Counted from the first letter of the stretch, positions 9,070 through 19,138 are shown. The stretch is DNA of 64,000 bases from Mesorhizobium erdmanii USDA 3471 (GCF_000472705.1 NZ_AXAE01000018.1:108531-172530); one strand, 5' to 3'. A program made the numbers and translations. The notes: generated from the sequence alone by a model not told the origin.

Positions 9070-10791
9070 ATGACATTGGTTCGAGTGCTCGAAATCGAGA
9101 ACTTTCGCGCCATCAAGAAGCTCCGATGGTTGCCGGGTCCAGGCATGAATTGTCTGATTGGGCCGGGCGACAGCGGGAAATCCACCATCCTCGACGCCAT
9201 CGATCTGTGCCTTGGCGCACGGCGATCGCTGTCCTTCACGGATGCGGATTTTCATGCGGTCGATTTTGATCAACCCATCCGCATTTGCGTGACCCTTGGT
9301 GCCCTCGATGAACCGCTCAAGAGCATCGACACCTATGGCGATTTCCTCGTAGGGTTCAACGCCGGCACCGGCATTGTCGAACCCGAACCGGGAGCCGGGA
9401 TCGAAACGGCGCTGACCCTGCAACTCACGGTGCAGAGTGATCTCGAGCCGGAATGGTCACTTGTATCCCCGCGCGCTCAGGCAGCGGGACGCACGCGGAA
9501 TCTCAACTGGGCCGATCGCACCCGAATTGCGCCTGCGCGTCTGGGTGTTACCGGGGACACCCACCTGACGTGGCGGCGCGGTTCGGTGCTGAGCAAACTT
9601 TCAGATGGCAAGGCGGATACATCGAGCGAACTTACCCGGTTGGCCCGCCAAATGCGGGACGCCTTCGACCAGAAGGAACTCAAGGAACTCGAAGGGTCCT
9701 TGAAGCTGGTCACGACCGCTGCAGGCGAGATGGGTGTGCCAGTCGGCGCGGCGGTGCAGGCTCTCATCGATGCAGGCTCGGTCACCTTCACGGGCGGCAC
9801 GATCTCTCTTCACGATGAGAATGGCATACCGCTGCGATCTCTCGGCCTGGGCTCGTCGCGTTTGCTTATCGCGGCGTTGCAGCGAAAGGCTGCTGACAAG
9901 GCTACGACCTTCCTGATCGATGAACTTGAATATGGTCTGGAGCCGCACCGCATCATCCGGTTGCTCGGAGCGCTTGGTGCAAAAGAAGACGTTCCCCCGC
10001 TGCAGGTGTTCGCGACGAGCCATTCCCCGACGGCTGTTACGGAATTGAGTGCCTATCAGCTGCATATCGTGCGACGCAATAGCGGCGGAGAGCACGTCGT
10101 CACTCGCGCCGGCGACGCCGGCGACGTGCAGGGCACGATCCGAGTTCACGCCCACGCCCTGCTCGCCACCTCGATCATCGTGTGCGAAGGCGGCAGCGAG
10201 ATCGGGCTCATGCGCGGACTGGATCAGCATTTTACCAGTACGGGTGAGATATCCTTGGCCGCTTGTGGGGCCACGCTCGTCAACGGCAACGGTGATGAGA
10301 CCTTCAGCCGCGCCAATGCGTTGCAGTCTCTGGGATATCGCGTCGCCATTCTGCGCGATAGTGACAAGCTCGCGCCGGCGGCGGCGGAAGCGACCTTCCT
10401 TGCCGGGGGAGGGAATGTTTTCGCCTGGGGCGGCGGACGAGCGCTGGAGCAGGAACTCTTCGCCGCCCTTCCCGATGGTCCCGCCGCCAGGCTGTTAGAT
10501 CTTGCCGTCGAGACAAAGGACCGAGCGCTCGTTGAGGCACATATCAAGACGATATCGAACGGAGCCCAAACACTTGACGCCTTGGAGACCGAGGCGCTGA
10601 TCGATGGTTTCAGTGCCGTTAGCCGGGTACTCCTCGGCAATGCGGCGGCCCGCTTCGGCTGGCTGAAGACCATTACGGCCATGGAGATTGCCGGGCGGAC
10701 CATTGTCGGGCCGGCCTATGGTGAGAGCAATGCCAGCCTGACCGGCGTTATGGATGGCGTGCTGAATTGGGTCGAAGATGGCAGCCGCTGA
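9070..10791 (+). CDS. OLD-family ATPase/TOPRIM nuclease (GajA-like)
   Basis: A 573-residue OLD-family protein. The ATPase half begins LEIENFRAIKKL and has Walker A GPGDSGKST (residues 33-41), followed by a Walker B-like FLIDELEYGLEP near residue 280 and a switch region FATSHSPTAV. The C-terminal TOPRIM nuclease half has the glutamate motif IIVCEGGSEIGLM near residue 370 and an acidic DSDK near residue 430. With the adjacent UvrD-like helicase it forms a Gabija-type pair, in which GajA nicks DNA when nucleotides are depleted by phage replication. It overlaps the helicase gene by 14 bp. The length fits GajA (about 580), but the family is broad, so Gabija-like is the honest level. Confidence 0.85.
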   Translation: MTLVRVLEIENFRAIKKLRWLPGPGMNCLIGPGDSGKSTILDAIDLCLGARRSLSFTDADFHAVDFDQPIRICVTLGALDEPLKSIDTYGDFLVGFNAGTGIVEPEPGAGIETALTLQLTVQSDLEPEWSLVSPRAQAAGRTRNLNWADRTRIAPARLGVTGDTHLTWRRGSVLSKLSDGKADTSSELTRLARQMRDAFDQKELKELEGSLKLVTTAAGEMGVPVGAAVQALIDAGSVTFTGGTISLHDENGIPLRSLGLGSSRLLIAALQRKAADKATTFLIDELEYGLEPHRIIRLLGALGAKEDVPPLQVFATSHSPTAVTELSAYQLHIVRRNSGGEHVVTRAGDAGDVQGTIRVHAHALLATSIIVCEGGSEIGLMRGLDQHFTSTGEISLAACGATLVNGNGDETFSRANALQSLGYRVAILRDSDKLAPAAAEATFLAGGGNVFAWGGGRALEQELFAALPDGPAARLLDLAVETKDRALVEAHIKTISNGAQTLDALETEALIDGFSAVSRVLLGNAAARFGWLKTITAMEIAGRTIVGPAYGESNASLTGVMDGVLNWVEDGSR

Positions 10792-12196
10792 GATCGACCT
10801 AAGGGCCATCGGCCGCGGTCTTGTCATAGCACCGGCCGGCTGTGGCAAGACGCAGCTCATCACGGACGCCCTTGCCCGACACGGCGGCGCGAAGCCGATC
10901 CTGGTGCTGACCCATACCAATGCGGGTGTCGCAGCGCTGCGCGGTCGTCTGGAAAAGGCGGGCGTGAAACCGGCCGTCTACCGTGCCACGACTCTGGACG
11001 GTTTCGCGATCCGCCTCATATCAACATTCCCACAGCGGGCGGGACACGACCCTCGGATCGTGACTGGCGGGCGGCCCAATTACGAAGCGATTCGGGATGC
11101 CGCCGCCCGGCTTGTCGCAGCTGGTCATGTGCATGATATCCTCGCGGCCAGCTACGAAAGGCTGTTTGTGGACGAGTACCAGGATTGCTCGATCCGCCAG
11201 CATGCGCTCGTGACCTGGCTCGCTCAGAGCCTGCCGACTGCCATTGTGGGAGACCCGTTCCAATCGATCTTCGGATTCGGGGCTGACCGCCTGGCGGACT
11301 GGAATACAGAGGTCATCGCATTCTTTCCGGTGTCCGGGGAGCTGACGACGCCCTGGCGGTGGAACAATGCCGGTGCAGCAGACCTAGGCAATTGGTTGCT
11401 CTCCATACGAGGGGACCTTGCCAAGGGCGCACCGATTGACCTGCGCACGGCGCCTGCCGGTGTTCAGTGGATCCAGCTCGACGGTCGGCGTGACGATGCG
11501 CTTCGTGTCGCCGCGGCCGCCGTGGAAGCGCCTGGCGATACGAAGGTGTTAATCATTGGCGATAGCACCGATCCCCGCGGACAACGTCGGTTTGCGCGCC
11601 AGGTGGATGGCGCGGTGACTGTCGAAGCCGTGGACTTGCGTGACCTCACCGATTTTGGGGCATCTTTCGATATCAGCGACACCCGAGCCCTATCCGTCGT
11701 GGCCGACTTCGCTGAGAACCTGATGAGCAACTTTTCCGCGGCCGACCTGGTGCGGACGATTGCATCGGCCAGGGCGGGCACACTTGGCCGTGCCTTGTCA
11801 GATATGGAGCAGGCGGCCGTCGCTTTTGAGGAGGAGCGAACGCTCTTCCGCGTTACCGATCTTCTCGTTGCCATCAACCGGGCAGGTGGGGTGCGATGCT
11901 ATCGGCCGGCGGTCCTTGCGGCGGCGCAGCGAGCCTTGCAGCTGGCGGGATCGGCCGGGGGACCGTCCTTCCAGGAAGCGACGGTTGCAATCCGTGAGCA
12001 GTCGCGGCTTGTGGGTCGACCGCTGGCCAGACGCTCGGTCGGCAGCACGCTGCTGCTCAAGGGGCTCGAGGCCGACATCTCCGTGGTGCTCAATGCCGGC
12101 GCCCTGAACGCCCGAAATCTCTACGTCGCCATGACCAGAGGATCGCGTCGGGTGCTGGTCTGCTCCCCGTCACCGATCCTCAATCCGGCCTGGTGA
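10778..12196 (+). CDS. UvrD-like SF1 helicase (GajB-like)
   Basis: A 472-residue UvrD/Rep-type helicase. Walker A is APAGCGKTQLI (about residue 19), motif Ia is LVLTHTNAGVAALR, Walker B is LFVDEYQDC, and motif III is AIVGDPFQSIFGF. The C-terminal motifs run GSTLLLKGLEADISVVLNA and NLYVAMTRGSRRVLV, completing the helicase core. It is smaller than UvrD (about 720) and near GajB (about 490). Together with the OLD nuclease in front of it, it makes a Gabija-like two-gene defence module. Its stop codon TGA abuts the stop of the convergent AddA-like gene with no base between them (TGATCA, 12194-12199). Confidence 0.85.
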   Translation: MAAAEIDLRAIGRGLVIAPAGCGKTQLITDALARHGGAKPILVLTHTNAGVAALRGRLEKAGVKPAVYRATTLDGFAIRLISTFPQRAGHDPRIVTGGRPNYEAIRDAAARLVAAGHVHDILAASYERLFVDEYQDCSIRQHALVTWLAQSLPTAIVGDPFQSIFGFGADRLADWNTEVIAFFPVSGELTTPWRWNNAGAADLGNWLLSIRGDLAKGAPIDLRTAPAGVQWIQLDGRRDDALRVAAAAVEAPGDTKVLIIGDSTDPRGQRRFARQVDGAVTVEAVDLRDLTDFGASFDISDTRALSVVADFAENLMSNFSAADLVRTIASARAGTLGRALSDMEQAAVAFEEERTLFRVTDLLVAINRAGGVRCYRPAVLAAAQRALQLAGSAGGPSFQEATVAIREQSRLVGRPLARRSVGSTLLLKGLEADISVVLNAGALNARNLYVAMTRGSRRVLVCSPSPILNPAW

Positions 12197-15100
12197 TCAG
12201 GGCGAACGGGGTTCGATCCACACAAGGTGCCCCGACGACATATAGACGACGGCGCCACGCTCGGCGCCGGTCACCACGAGGTAGTCCCGCAGCTGCGCCG
12301 CGTGCGCGCCTTGTGCGGCCGCGTCCGGATTCACATCTGATTTCCAATCGACGACCAGGGCGATCCGATCCCCCTCCATCACGACAGCATCCGCTCGGCC
12401 AGCAAGGAAGCGTGGCGGGCTGGCGGCCCAGAGTGGGATTTCGGGAACCAGCCGTGAAACAAATGGGGTGAGCTCCGGCAGGCCGAGTGTGCGCAGCGCC
12501 GTGGCGGCCATCTCGACCGGATCCGGCCCGGCCGCTTCCGCCTCGTCATCGACGAGAGTTTGCAATTGACCCAGCAGTTCGGACGCACGTTGGGTCACTT
12601 CTTCCCGGGCCAAGGGCAGTTCACCGTTGAGAAGCTCTTCCATGAGCTTATGCAGGACGTTACCACGCAGTGCCCCCGCCCCGATTATGCGTTGGCCGTC
12701 TGACGTTATATCCACGACGAAGCTGTCAATCGTGTCGGCGCTGCGGTCCGGGTCGCGCTCGCTCGGACGGTCCCAGATAATCGGTGCTGAGGCCGCATCG
12801 ATCCGCTCGGCCTCAGTCGCAAAGACCGCCTCTGTCTGTTCGTTCGTGTCGGCATGCGCCGGGCTGGCCACAGGGGCCGGCAATGAGTCAGTTTGAAGCT
12901 CGGTCAGGCGCTTCTGGCCAAGATCCATCACGCGCGACCATGAGCGCGAGGATGCCCCTGGCAGGTCGGGGATGACCAGCAAGTCGCGGGCACGTGTGGT
13001 CGCCACATACCACAGCCGCTCACGCTGCCTGGCTTCGCGGAACTCCTCCTCTTCGCGGGCGGCCGCAAGCTCTGGCGGCTCGATGCCCCCGACGATCCAA
13101 TGGATCGTGTCATCCGACTGCCGATAGACGAACTGGTCCTGAGGCTTGAAGCGGGTGGAGGAGTTCACCGTGATGACAACCGGCCATTCTAGACCCTTCG
13201 CACTGTGCATGGTGACGATTTCGACCGAGTCGCCGGAAACATCCACCCTACCCTCGGGGTGGCGGCGCTTGCGTTGCCACCCACGCTGGAGATCGAGAGC
13301 AAATGCGCGCAGGCCCGCAACTCCATACGGTCGTGCAAGCTCGACGATGGCATCGAGATTCGCCAGTGCGCGGGGGTTGCGTTGGCCGTGCCGGGCGGCC
13401 ATCACAACCCGAAGGTCCAGGCGCTCGATCGCGTAGGCGAGCAACTGCATGGGCGTGAGTTCCGCCGCGAGACGATGCAGACCTTGGAGCTTTACGAGCA
13501 TGTCCCGTGCAAGGGGATGGACCACGTCGTCAGCGGATGTCCGAAGCTGGAATCGCCGGCGCGCATCGGCGTCGGGCTGGAGGGCCGCGGTGATGTCCAG
13601 CAGCTCTTCGTCGGTCAGCCCCACAAGCGGACCACGCATGAGGGCGCCGAATGCGAGCGTGTCCAAGGGGTCCGCCAAGATTCGGACCAGGGCGAGAAGG
13701 TCTTGCAACTCCTGTCGCCGGAACAGCGCGTTGCCTGCTTGTGATGCGACAGCGATCCCTTGTCCTTCAAGCGCGCGCTCGTAGCGCCAGAGATCGGTAT
13801 GGGTCGGGGCGAGCAGGGCAATGTCACCGGCGCGCAGACGCCTGTCGGTGCCGTCCGCCTCGGTGATCGTAAGTGCCCCGATCAAGCGGGCGCACAGTTC
13901 GGCCACCGCCGCCGCCTCCCCCTCGCGCTGCTCTTCGGCACGGGCATCGCGCGGGACGTCGATCGTCAGCTTGGCAGCAGCAGGGAATGGCAGCGGCGGC
14001 GGATTCACGGTTGCCGTCAAGGGTACGAAACCCGGTTGCCCCGGCTTTGCGAGCACCTCTTTAAACACCTGATTGACGTGCTCGATGACTTCCGAGCGAG
14101 ACCGGAAATTGGCGGTGACGGCAAGCAAGCAGCCATTGGATGATTTCTCGATGACCGACTTTGCGAGGGCGTAGGCCTCGATATCGGCGCCGCGAAACCG
14201 ATAGATGGCCTGCTTCGGATCGCCGACCAGAAACAACGCACCGGGACGAAGCTGCGCCTCTTCCCATCGGGCAGGCCGAGTGGCGGCAGCGATGCAGAAG
14301 ACGATCTCGGCCTGTAGCGGGTCGGTATCCTGGAATTCGTCGACGAGAAGGTGCGGGTAGCGGCCGGCGAGCCAATCCCGTATCTCAGGATGCTCGCAGA
14401 CAAGGACGCGCGCTTGCAAAAGCAGATCGTCAAAATCGAGGACCGCAGCATCTCGTTTGCGTCGGTCATATGCCTCGATGACTTCGCTCAAGAGCGCGGC
14501 CAGTTCGTGTACGAGCCTCTGCGCGATCGATCCGATCAACACGCGATAGGCGGCACTGACCTGCTCAAACTGAGCGGTCGCCTCGGCGGCCCGGCGCTGA
14601 CCCTCGACCGCTCCAAGGACGCTCTTCCAGGCCGTTGTTCTGCCGTAAGGCTGCAGGTCGATGGACTTTGGCCGCATCGCACCGATGCGCGGCGGCTGGG
14701 TCAAGCGCCACAGGGCTGCGAAGTCGGTATTCGCCAGGGCCTCCTTATAAAATGCGGCAAGCAGCTCCAAGTCATCGATCAGGTCCGCTGTGCCTGTTTC
14801 GCCAGGCCCAGCCGCGTGCCACCGGGAAAACGCTGCGACGGCATCGGCAAATGTCAGGTCTGGCCGGGATGAAAGATCCGGTGAAGGCGCAGTCGCAGTG
14901 CGATGGTCTCGGCGCAGCATGGCAAGTTCGCGAATGCGCTCGACGACGCCAAGCGGATCGTCCTTGGCCACGGTAGCGATCGCTCCATCTTCGTCTGCAC
15001 CGTCCGTCAGCTTGCCCTTCAGCCATTCGGAGAGCACTTCATCGAAAAGGGCTTCGGCGACGGTCCCGTCGACGACCCGCGATCCGGGATCGAGACCGGC

Positions 15101-15499
15101 GGCCAGCCCATGCGAGCGAAGGATGCCCTGGCAGAACCCGTGGATTGTCGTCGCCGTAATTTCATCCAGACGCGGGGCCGCGTCCTCAAGATGTTCAAGC
15201 TCGTCAGCGCCCAACCGGTCGGTGACTATTTTGGCAAGCGCCGGCGGGATCTTTCCAGCGCGAAGCTTTCCGATCGTCCAGCGAATGCGCGCTTCGAGTT
15301 CGCTTGCTGCTGGTTCGGTAAAGGTAATGGCGGCGATTTTGGAGGGCTCAATCCCGCTCGCTATCATCATCGCGACACGCGCCGCCATCAAGGCCGTCTT
15401 CCCGGTGCCGGCCGCCGCCTCGACCAGTATGTTGGAGCTGAAATCCGTCAGTGCGCGCCTGCGAGCGGCTAGGTCAGGTATTGTCACGGACTGCTCCAA
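12197..15499 (-). CDS. AddA/RecB-like helicase-nuclease, accessory
   Basis: A 1100-residue UvrD-family helicase with a C-terminal RecB-type nuclease. Helicase motifs in order: Walker A VEAAAGTGKTALM, TTIHGFCQGIL, Walker B LLVDEFQDTDPLQ, GDPKQAIYRFRGADIEAY, NFRSRSEVI, VTMHSAKGLEWPVV and LWYVATTRARDLLVI. The nuclease part has LHKLMEELL (His), GRADAV...VVDWKSD (Asp and DxK) and a Gln/Tyr motif (AAQLRDYLVV). All catalytic residues are present. It overlaps the AddB-like gene by 16 bp, so the two form a pair. The setting, inside a defence island and downstream of Mokosh genes rather than in the chromosomal addAB locus, argues for an anti-phage role. That role is inference. Confidence 0.88.
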   Translation of the reverse strand: MEQSVTIPDLAARRRALTDFSSNILVEAAAGTGKTALMAARVAMMIASGIEPSKIAAITFTEPAASELEARIRWTIGKLRAGKIPPALAKIVTDRLGADELEHLEDAAPRLDEITATTIHGFCQGILRSHGLAAGLDPGSRVVDGTVAEALFDEVLSEWLKGKLTDGADEDGAIATVAKDDPLGVVERIRELAMLRRDHRTATAPSPDLSSRPDLTFADAVAAFSRWHAAGPGETGTADLIDDLELLAAFYKEALANTDFAALWRLTQPPRIGAMRPKSIDLQPYGRTTAWKSVLGAVEGQRRAAEATAQFEQVSAAYRVLIGSIAQRLVHELAALLSEVIEAYDRRKRDAAVLDFDDLLLQARVLVCEHPEIRDWLAGRYPHLLVDEFQDTDPLQAEIVFCIAAATRPARWEEAQLRPGALFLVGDPKQAIYRFRGADIEAYALAKSVIEKSSNGCLLAVTANFRSRSEVIEHVNQVFKEVLAKPGQPGFVPLTATVNPPPLPFPAAAKLTIDVPRDARAEEQREGEAAAVAELCARLIGALTITEADGTDRRLRAGDIALLAPTHTDLWRYERALEGQGIAVASQAGNALFRRQELQDLLALVRILADPLDTLAFGALMRGPLVGLTDEELLDITAALQPDADARRRFQLRTSADDVVHPLARDMLVKLQGLHRLAAELTPMQLLAYAIERLDLRVVMAARHGQRNPRALANLDAIVELARPYGVAGLRAFALDLQRGWQRKRRHPEGRVDVSGDSVEIVTMHSAKGLEWPVVITVNSSTRFKPQDQFVYRQSDDTIHWIVGGIEPPELAAAREEEEFREARQRERLWYVATTRARDLLVIPDLPGASSRSWSRVMDLGQKRLTELQTDSLPAPVASPAHADTNEQTEAVFATEAERIDAASAPIIWDRPSERDPDRSADTIDSFVVDITSDGQRIIGAGALRGNVLHKLMEELLNGELPLAREEVTQRASELLGQLQTLVDDEAEAAGPDPVEMAATALRTLGLPELTPFVSRLVPEIPLWAASPPRFLAGRADAVVMEGDRIALVVDWKSDVNPDAAAQGAHAAQLRDYLVVTGAERGAVVYMSSGHLVWIEPRSP

Positions 15500-18090
15500 A
15501 GCCTGGAAAGCTGGCTGTTCACCTGCGCGAAGGGCCGTTGCTTGATCCGGCGGTAGGCCTCCAGGTCCGACGGAAGAGCGACCGAGATAGAATCGAAGAA
15601 CTCCGGCTGGGGACCCGGCGCAATTTGACCGCTCCGCTGAAGTTCGACCCCGGCCGCCGTGAATGAGACGGCCTGCTCGATTGCGGTCACCAGTTCATCA
15701 TGTACCAGATTCAATGTGCGGGCGGGCTCGTGCCGGAGATAGGTCAGCCGCGACTCGATGTTTCGAACATCCGGCAGCAACGATCTGGCGGCTAGGGCAT
15801 AGAAAACGCGTTGGAGCTCCGTTCCTCGATCGAAGACGACGGTTTTCTTGCGCTCCGGTGCCGCTCCCGCCTTGTAGTCGGTTATGATGGCCGAGCCCTT
15901 GGATCCGTCTTCGTCGAGTCGATCGATCCGGCCGCGAAACGCCACACCGGTTGTCCCGATTGGTACCGGCATGGGCGTGGTCCAAGGATGAGCCCCATCG
16001 GTGGCCTCGCCGAAGGCGAGTTCGGTCCAGCTCGTGCCGCGCGGTTCACCGAGAGCATCTCTCAGCCCGCGCGATGCGCGTTCGCGCGCCAATGACATGG
16101 TATGGCGCCAGAGGAGTCCTGGTGGGACGGCTCGTGCGATCGGCCAGGCGTCGCTGAGCCGGTTGGCTTCATCCGCAAGGGCGATCTCGATTTCATCGAC
16201 ATTGCGCGGCGCACCATTGCGCAGCACTCCTCCAATAAGGGCGTGGACGAGCTCGCCGAATGACCGATGATCGAGCGCTAACGGTTGAGGGTCGAGGTTG
16301 GGCTCGCGCCAATGCAGTGCGTACTCCCAGACAAATCCGAGCGGATCGCAAAGAAGGCGATCGAGCGACGTCGTCGATTGCACGTCGGCGAGTGCGCCGA
16401 CGATCAATGGATGATTGGCTCGAACGAGCCCGTCATGGGCGGTATGGCGATCGCTGTTCTGCCAGGCGCGCCAGCAGGCGCGGCTGGACCGAACCTGCGG
16501 TTGCTTGCCGGCATCGGCCGGCCTTGCATATAGACGATCGCTTTGACTGAACGCGTGTCGAGGGATGGCGCTTCGACCAACAATTCTTTCTTGGTCGCGA
16601 CGCCATAGCGTGCTCGCAGCCTGCAGCGCACCTGTTGCGCTCCTATTTCCGCGCGACAGGGTGTAGTCGGCGGATTGGTTGACGATGATATCGTGCATCA
16701 TCCGATCGTCGTCGGCGATATCTGCCGATGGAAGCCGAATGTCCTCGAGGAGATGCTCGGCAAGCAGCGGGTCTTCGATCGCCCGCCGTGGCCAGGCGTT
16801 CGCTTCGAGGCCGAGAAGGCGGACGTGCTTCCGCGGTGCGCCCGCCAGATGGTGGGCGGGTCCCCAGACGATGGTGTTGCCGGGTTCTTGCCCGTCATCG
16901 ACACGCAACGCCTGCAGCGACAATTCGATCGCCTGTGGGGGCGCCATGCGCAGGGTGTCCTGCCACAAGCTCAGCGCCGGCCCGCGCAACAGCCGCCGTC
17001 CCGCCCGATCCGCCTCCGAAATCCCACCAGCCAGGAGCTCGAGAACCGGCAGCAATGTCCGCTCGGCAACATCGCCATCAGCCCGCTCGGCGCGCGCCCG
17101 CTCGAGGGCGTGCTGCCACAGCTGTAGTCTCGTCAGCGCAGCGCTGCGCCTCAAACCCTTTGCCCAATCGAGCGGAATGTTCTCGCGCGCCGGGGGGACG
17201 CGGGCCAATAAAAGGCGGACCCGCTCCTGGGAAAGACCCCGCAACAGGATGTCAGCGAGCGCTGCGCAGATCTGGCCTTCGCGGGTCGCCAAAGCCGGAA
17301 TGCCATGGCTGAAATGCAAGGGGAGCCCCGCCTCACGCGCGAGCACGAGGAATGTGTCGTCCCAGGTTGTCGGCGAGGCTGCTGTGATGGCGATCTCTTC
17401 TGGAGGGATGCCGTCCTCGGCTATCCGCGCGCGGGCCCACCGAAGCGCTTCGCGCACTTCACTTCGCGGATCGGCGCAGACATCGGCCGCGGCGAGAAGA
17501 CTCAATCCCGCGGGTGCGGTTTCCGTCCTTCCGGGAAACCAGCTCCGTCGACTGTGGGACGACGCAACCCATCGGACTGGAACAACGTCACAAAGTTGGG
17601 CGAGGAACTGGCGCCAGACGGGCCGGATATCGGGAACCTCGTGAATGGTGACTGGACCGAGCAATTTCGGCGCGAGATGCAGGCGCTTTACTGCCGCTTC
17701 AAAGAGATCGGGCGGCACCATTGTCCCCGGAGGCAATGTCTCTCGCACCCGTCGTTCCAGCACGGTGAAGTCCCGAAGACGGGCGTTGTCCGGTATGCTC
17801 GTTGGGGTGCCGGCGTCCCACCAGCTCCGGAGCGCAGAGAGCACGGCCGATGGCATTCCGGGCAAGCCGGAAACCTTGCCGATGTCTTCGTATCCGCCAG
17901 CGTCGAGAGCCTGTCTTATTGCGGGATACAAGATCTCCTGTGACGCCGGCGCGATAAAGCCGCCCGCGAGGCGGGCGGCAAGAAGGGGAAGGGTCAGTAT
18001 CTGGCGCCCGGTGGCTCCTTCACGAGCGGCATCGAGCCGTTGCATCCGCAACGCCAGCGGCCCGTCGACAACTACAGAATGAATAGACAT
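15484..18090 (-). CDS. AddB-like PD-(D/E)XK nuclease protein
   Basis: An 868-residue protein resembling AddB. The N-terminal two thirds look like a degenerate helicase: no GKT/GKS Walker A is visible. The C-terminal nuclease has SFGELVHALIGG (His), FRGRIDRLDEDG (Asp), IITDYKAG (D-x-K) and ELQRVFYAL (Gln/Tyr), the complete RecB-family nuclease set. Unlike canonical AddB, no cysteine quartet for a 4Fe-4S cluster surrounds the nuclease; I see one cysteine, in DRLLCDPLGFV. It lies between the HEPN gene (11 bp gap) and the AddA-like gene (16 bp overlap), so it belongs to one operon with them. It probably pairs with the AddA-like protein as a two-nuclease complex. Confidence 0.82.
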   Translation of the reverse strand: MSIHSVVVDGPLALRMQRLDAAREGATGRQILTLPLLAARLAGGFIAPASQEILYPAIRQALDAGGYEDIGKVSGLPGMPSAVLSALRSWWDAGTPTSIPDNARLRDFTVLERRVRETLPPGTMVPPDLFEAAVKRLHLAPKLLGPVTIHEVPDIRPVWRQFLAQLCDVVPVRWVASSHSRRSWFPGRTETAPAGLSLLAAADVCADPRSEVREALRWARARIAEDGIPPEEIAITAASPTTWDDTFLVLAREAGLPLHFSHGIPALATREGQICAALADILLRGLSQERVRLLLARVPPARENIPLDWAKGLRRSAALTRLQLWQHALERARAERADGDVAERTLLPVLELLAGGISEADRAGRRLLRGPALSLWQDTLRMAPPQAIELSLQALRVDDGQEPGNTIVWGPAHHLAGAPRKHVRLLGLEANAWPRRAIEDPLLAEHLLEDIRLPSADIADDDRMMHDIIVNQSADYTLSRGNRSATGALQAASTLWRRDQERIVGRSAIPRHAFSQSDRLYARPADAGKQPQVRSSRACWRAWQNSDRHTAHDGLVRANHPLIVGALADVQSTTSLDRLLCDPLGFVWEYALHWREPNLDPQPLALDHRSFGELVHALIGGVLRNGAPRNVDEIEIALADEANRLSDAWPIARAVPPGLLWRHTMSLARERASRGLRDALGEPRGTSWTELAFGEATDGAHPWTTPMPVPIGTTGVAFRGRIDRLDEDGSKGSAIITDYKAGAAPERKKTVVFDRGTELQRVFYALAARSLLPDVRNIESRLTYLRHEPARTLNLVHDELVTAIEQAVSFTAAGVELQRSGQIAPGPQPEFFDSISVALPSDLEAYRRIKQRPFAQVNSQLSRLWSSP

Positions 18091-18100
18091 GGTGCCCGCC

Positions 18101-19030
18101 TCAGCCAGCCTCTCCCCGCCGAGCGAATGCGGCCTCGATATGAGTGACCATGCCTTCGAGGGCTTCGCTCAACCTCTCGAGGTCAGGCTTGCTTAAGGAT
18201 CGCTCCCGACCGTCGTGATCGCGGCCGTAGCGATGGACGCAATCGTGCCGCACGGGCACGAACCCCATAAGCGCTTTCTTGGTCGCCTCATCTGGAAAAA
18301 TGGTCGAGCCGAGGGCGCTCCGGTAGTAATGATCGATCTTCACGAAGTTATGGTACATCAGCTCGCGCAGCCGCATGTGTACCCAATCGCGAAAAGCGTT
18401 CGGATTGGACGCGAGTTCAACGACTTCGATCTTGTCGGCAACCCACTCCTTGTTGCCCTTCACCAACGCTGACATTGCCTTCGGATCATCGAGCACCAGT
18501 CTGATGAGACGATCGCTGAGGTATGCTTCGATGGCGGAAAAGTACTGGACGAGCAGCATGCGGTTCAGCTCGTCAATGAGGCCCCGCCCCTCCATCTCGG
18601 CGGCGATATGACCGATGTCGTAGGTCGCAAATTTGAAGATCTGTGCCGGGTCGCTCGGTAGGTTCTCGCGCTGATACGCTTCCACCTCCCATGGGTCCTC
18701 GGGAGTGTTGACCGGATCATCGATCACGCTCACATGGATATTTTCATTCATCAGGTTCGCCACGAGGCGGCCCCCAGTATTCCGGATACCGACTGCGAAT
18801 TTCTGGTCGCATCCGGAGCATGTAACCGTTTGTTCGGCGTAGCCTTGCCCGTCGGATTCGCGGTCCGCCAGGACATCATAGCTCGGAACCTCTTCAATGG
18901 TTTCGGCGATCGTCGCCCAGCATCGGGGGCATACGACCTCAAGCGAGGTTCTTGAGACGACATGGCCCGCCTTCTGTGTTTGACACGAAGATAGTCGGTG
19001 ATGTGTGTTCGTGATCGGGACTTCCGTCAT
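18101..19030 (-). CDS. Zinc-ribbon plus HEPN-like protein
   Basis: A 309-residue protein I do not recognise as a named family. The N-terminus has two Cys pairs, VVCPRCW (residues 34-37) and VTCSGCD (71-74), forming a zinc ribbon. The C-terminal half is largely helical and contains RHDCVH (R261-H266), matching the R-x4-H signature of HEPN RNases, preceded by long helices (LNRMLLVQYFSAIEAYLSDRLIR). HEPN proteins in defence loci usually cut RNA to stop phage growth. It is 11 bp upstream of the AddB-like gene and about 110 bp downstream of the PLD gene, so it links the Mokosh and AddAB-like parts. The start at 19030 has a weak ribosome site and is uncertain. Confidence 0.65.
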   Translation of the reverse strand: MTEVPITNTHHRLSSCQTQKAGHVVSRTSLEVVCPRCWATIAETIEEVPSYDVLADRESDGQGYAEQTVTCSGCDQKFAVGIRNTGGRLVANLMNENIHVSVIDDPVNTPEDPWEVEAYQRENLPSDPAQIFKFATYDIGHIAAEMEGRGLIDELNRMLLVQYFSAIEAYLSDRLIRLVLDDPKAMSALVKGNKEWVADKIEVVELASNPNAFRDWVHMRLRELMYHNFVKIDHYYRSALGSTIFPDEATKKALMGFVPVRHDCVHRYGRDHDGRERSLSKPDLERLSEALEGMVTHIEAAFARRGEAG

Positions 19031-19138
19031 TCGGAGGTGAAGGAAGCCTCGGCGCGCTACTGAACCGCTTTGCGCATGCGGTCCGTCTGAGGGCGGCCTT
19101 TGCGGCCGGCACGTGCAATGAGCGACTGGCGCCGGCCA

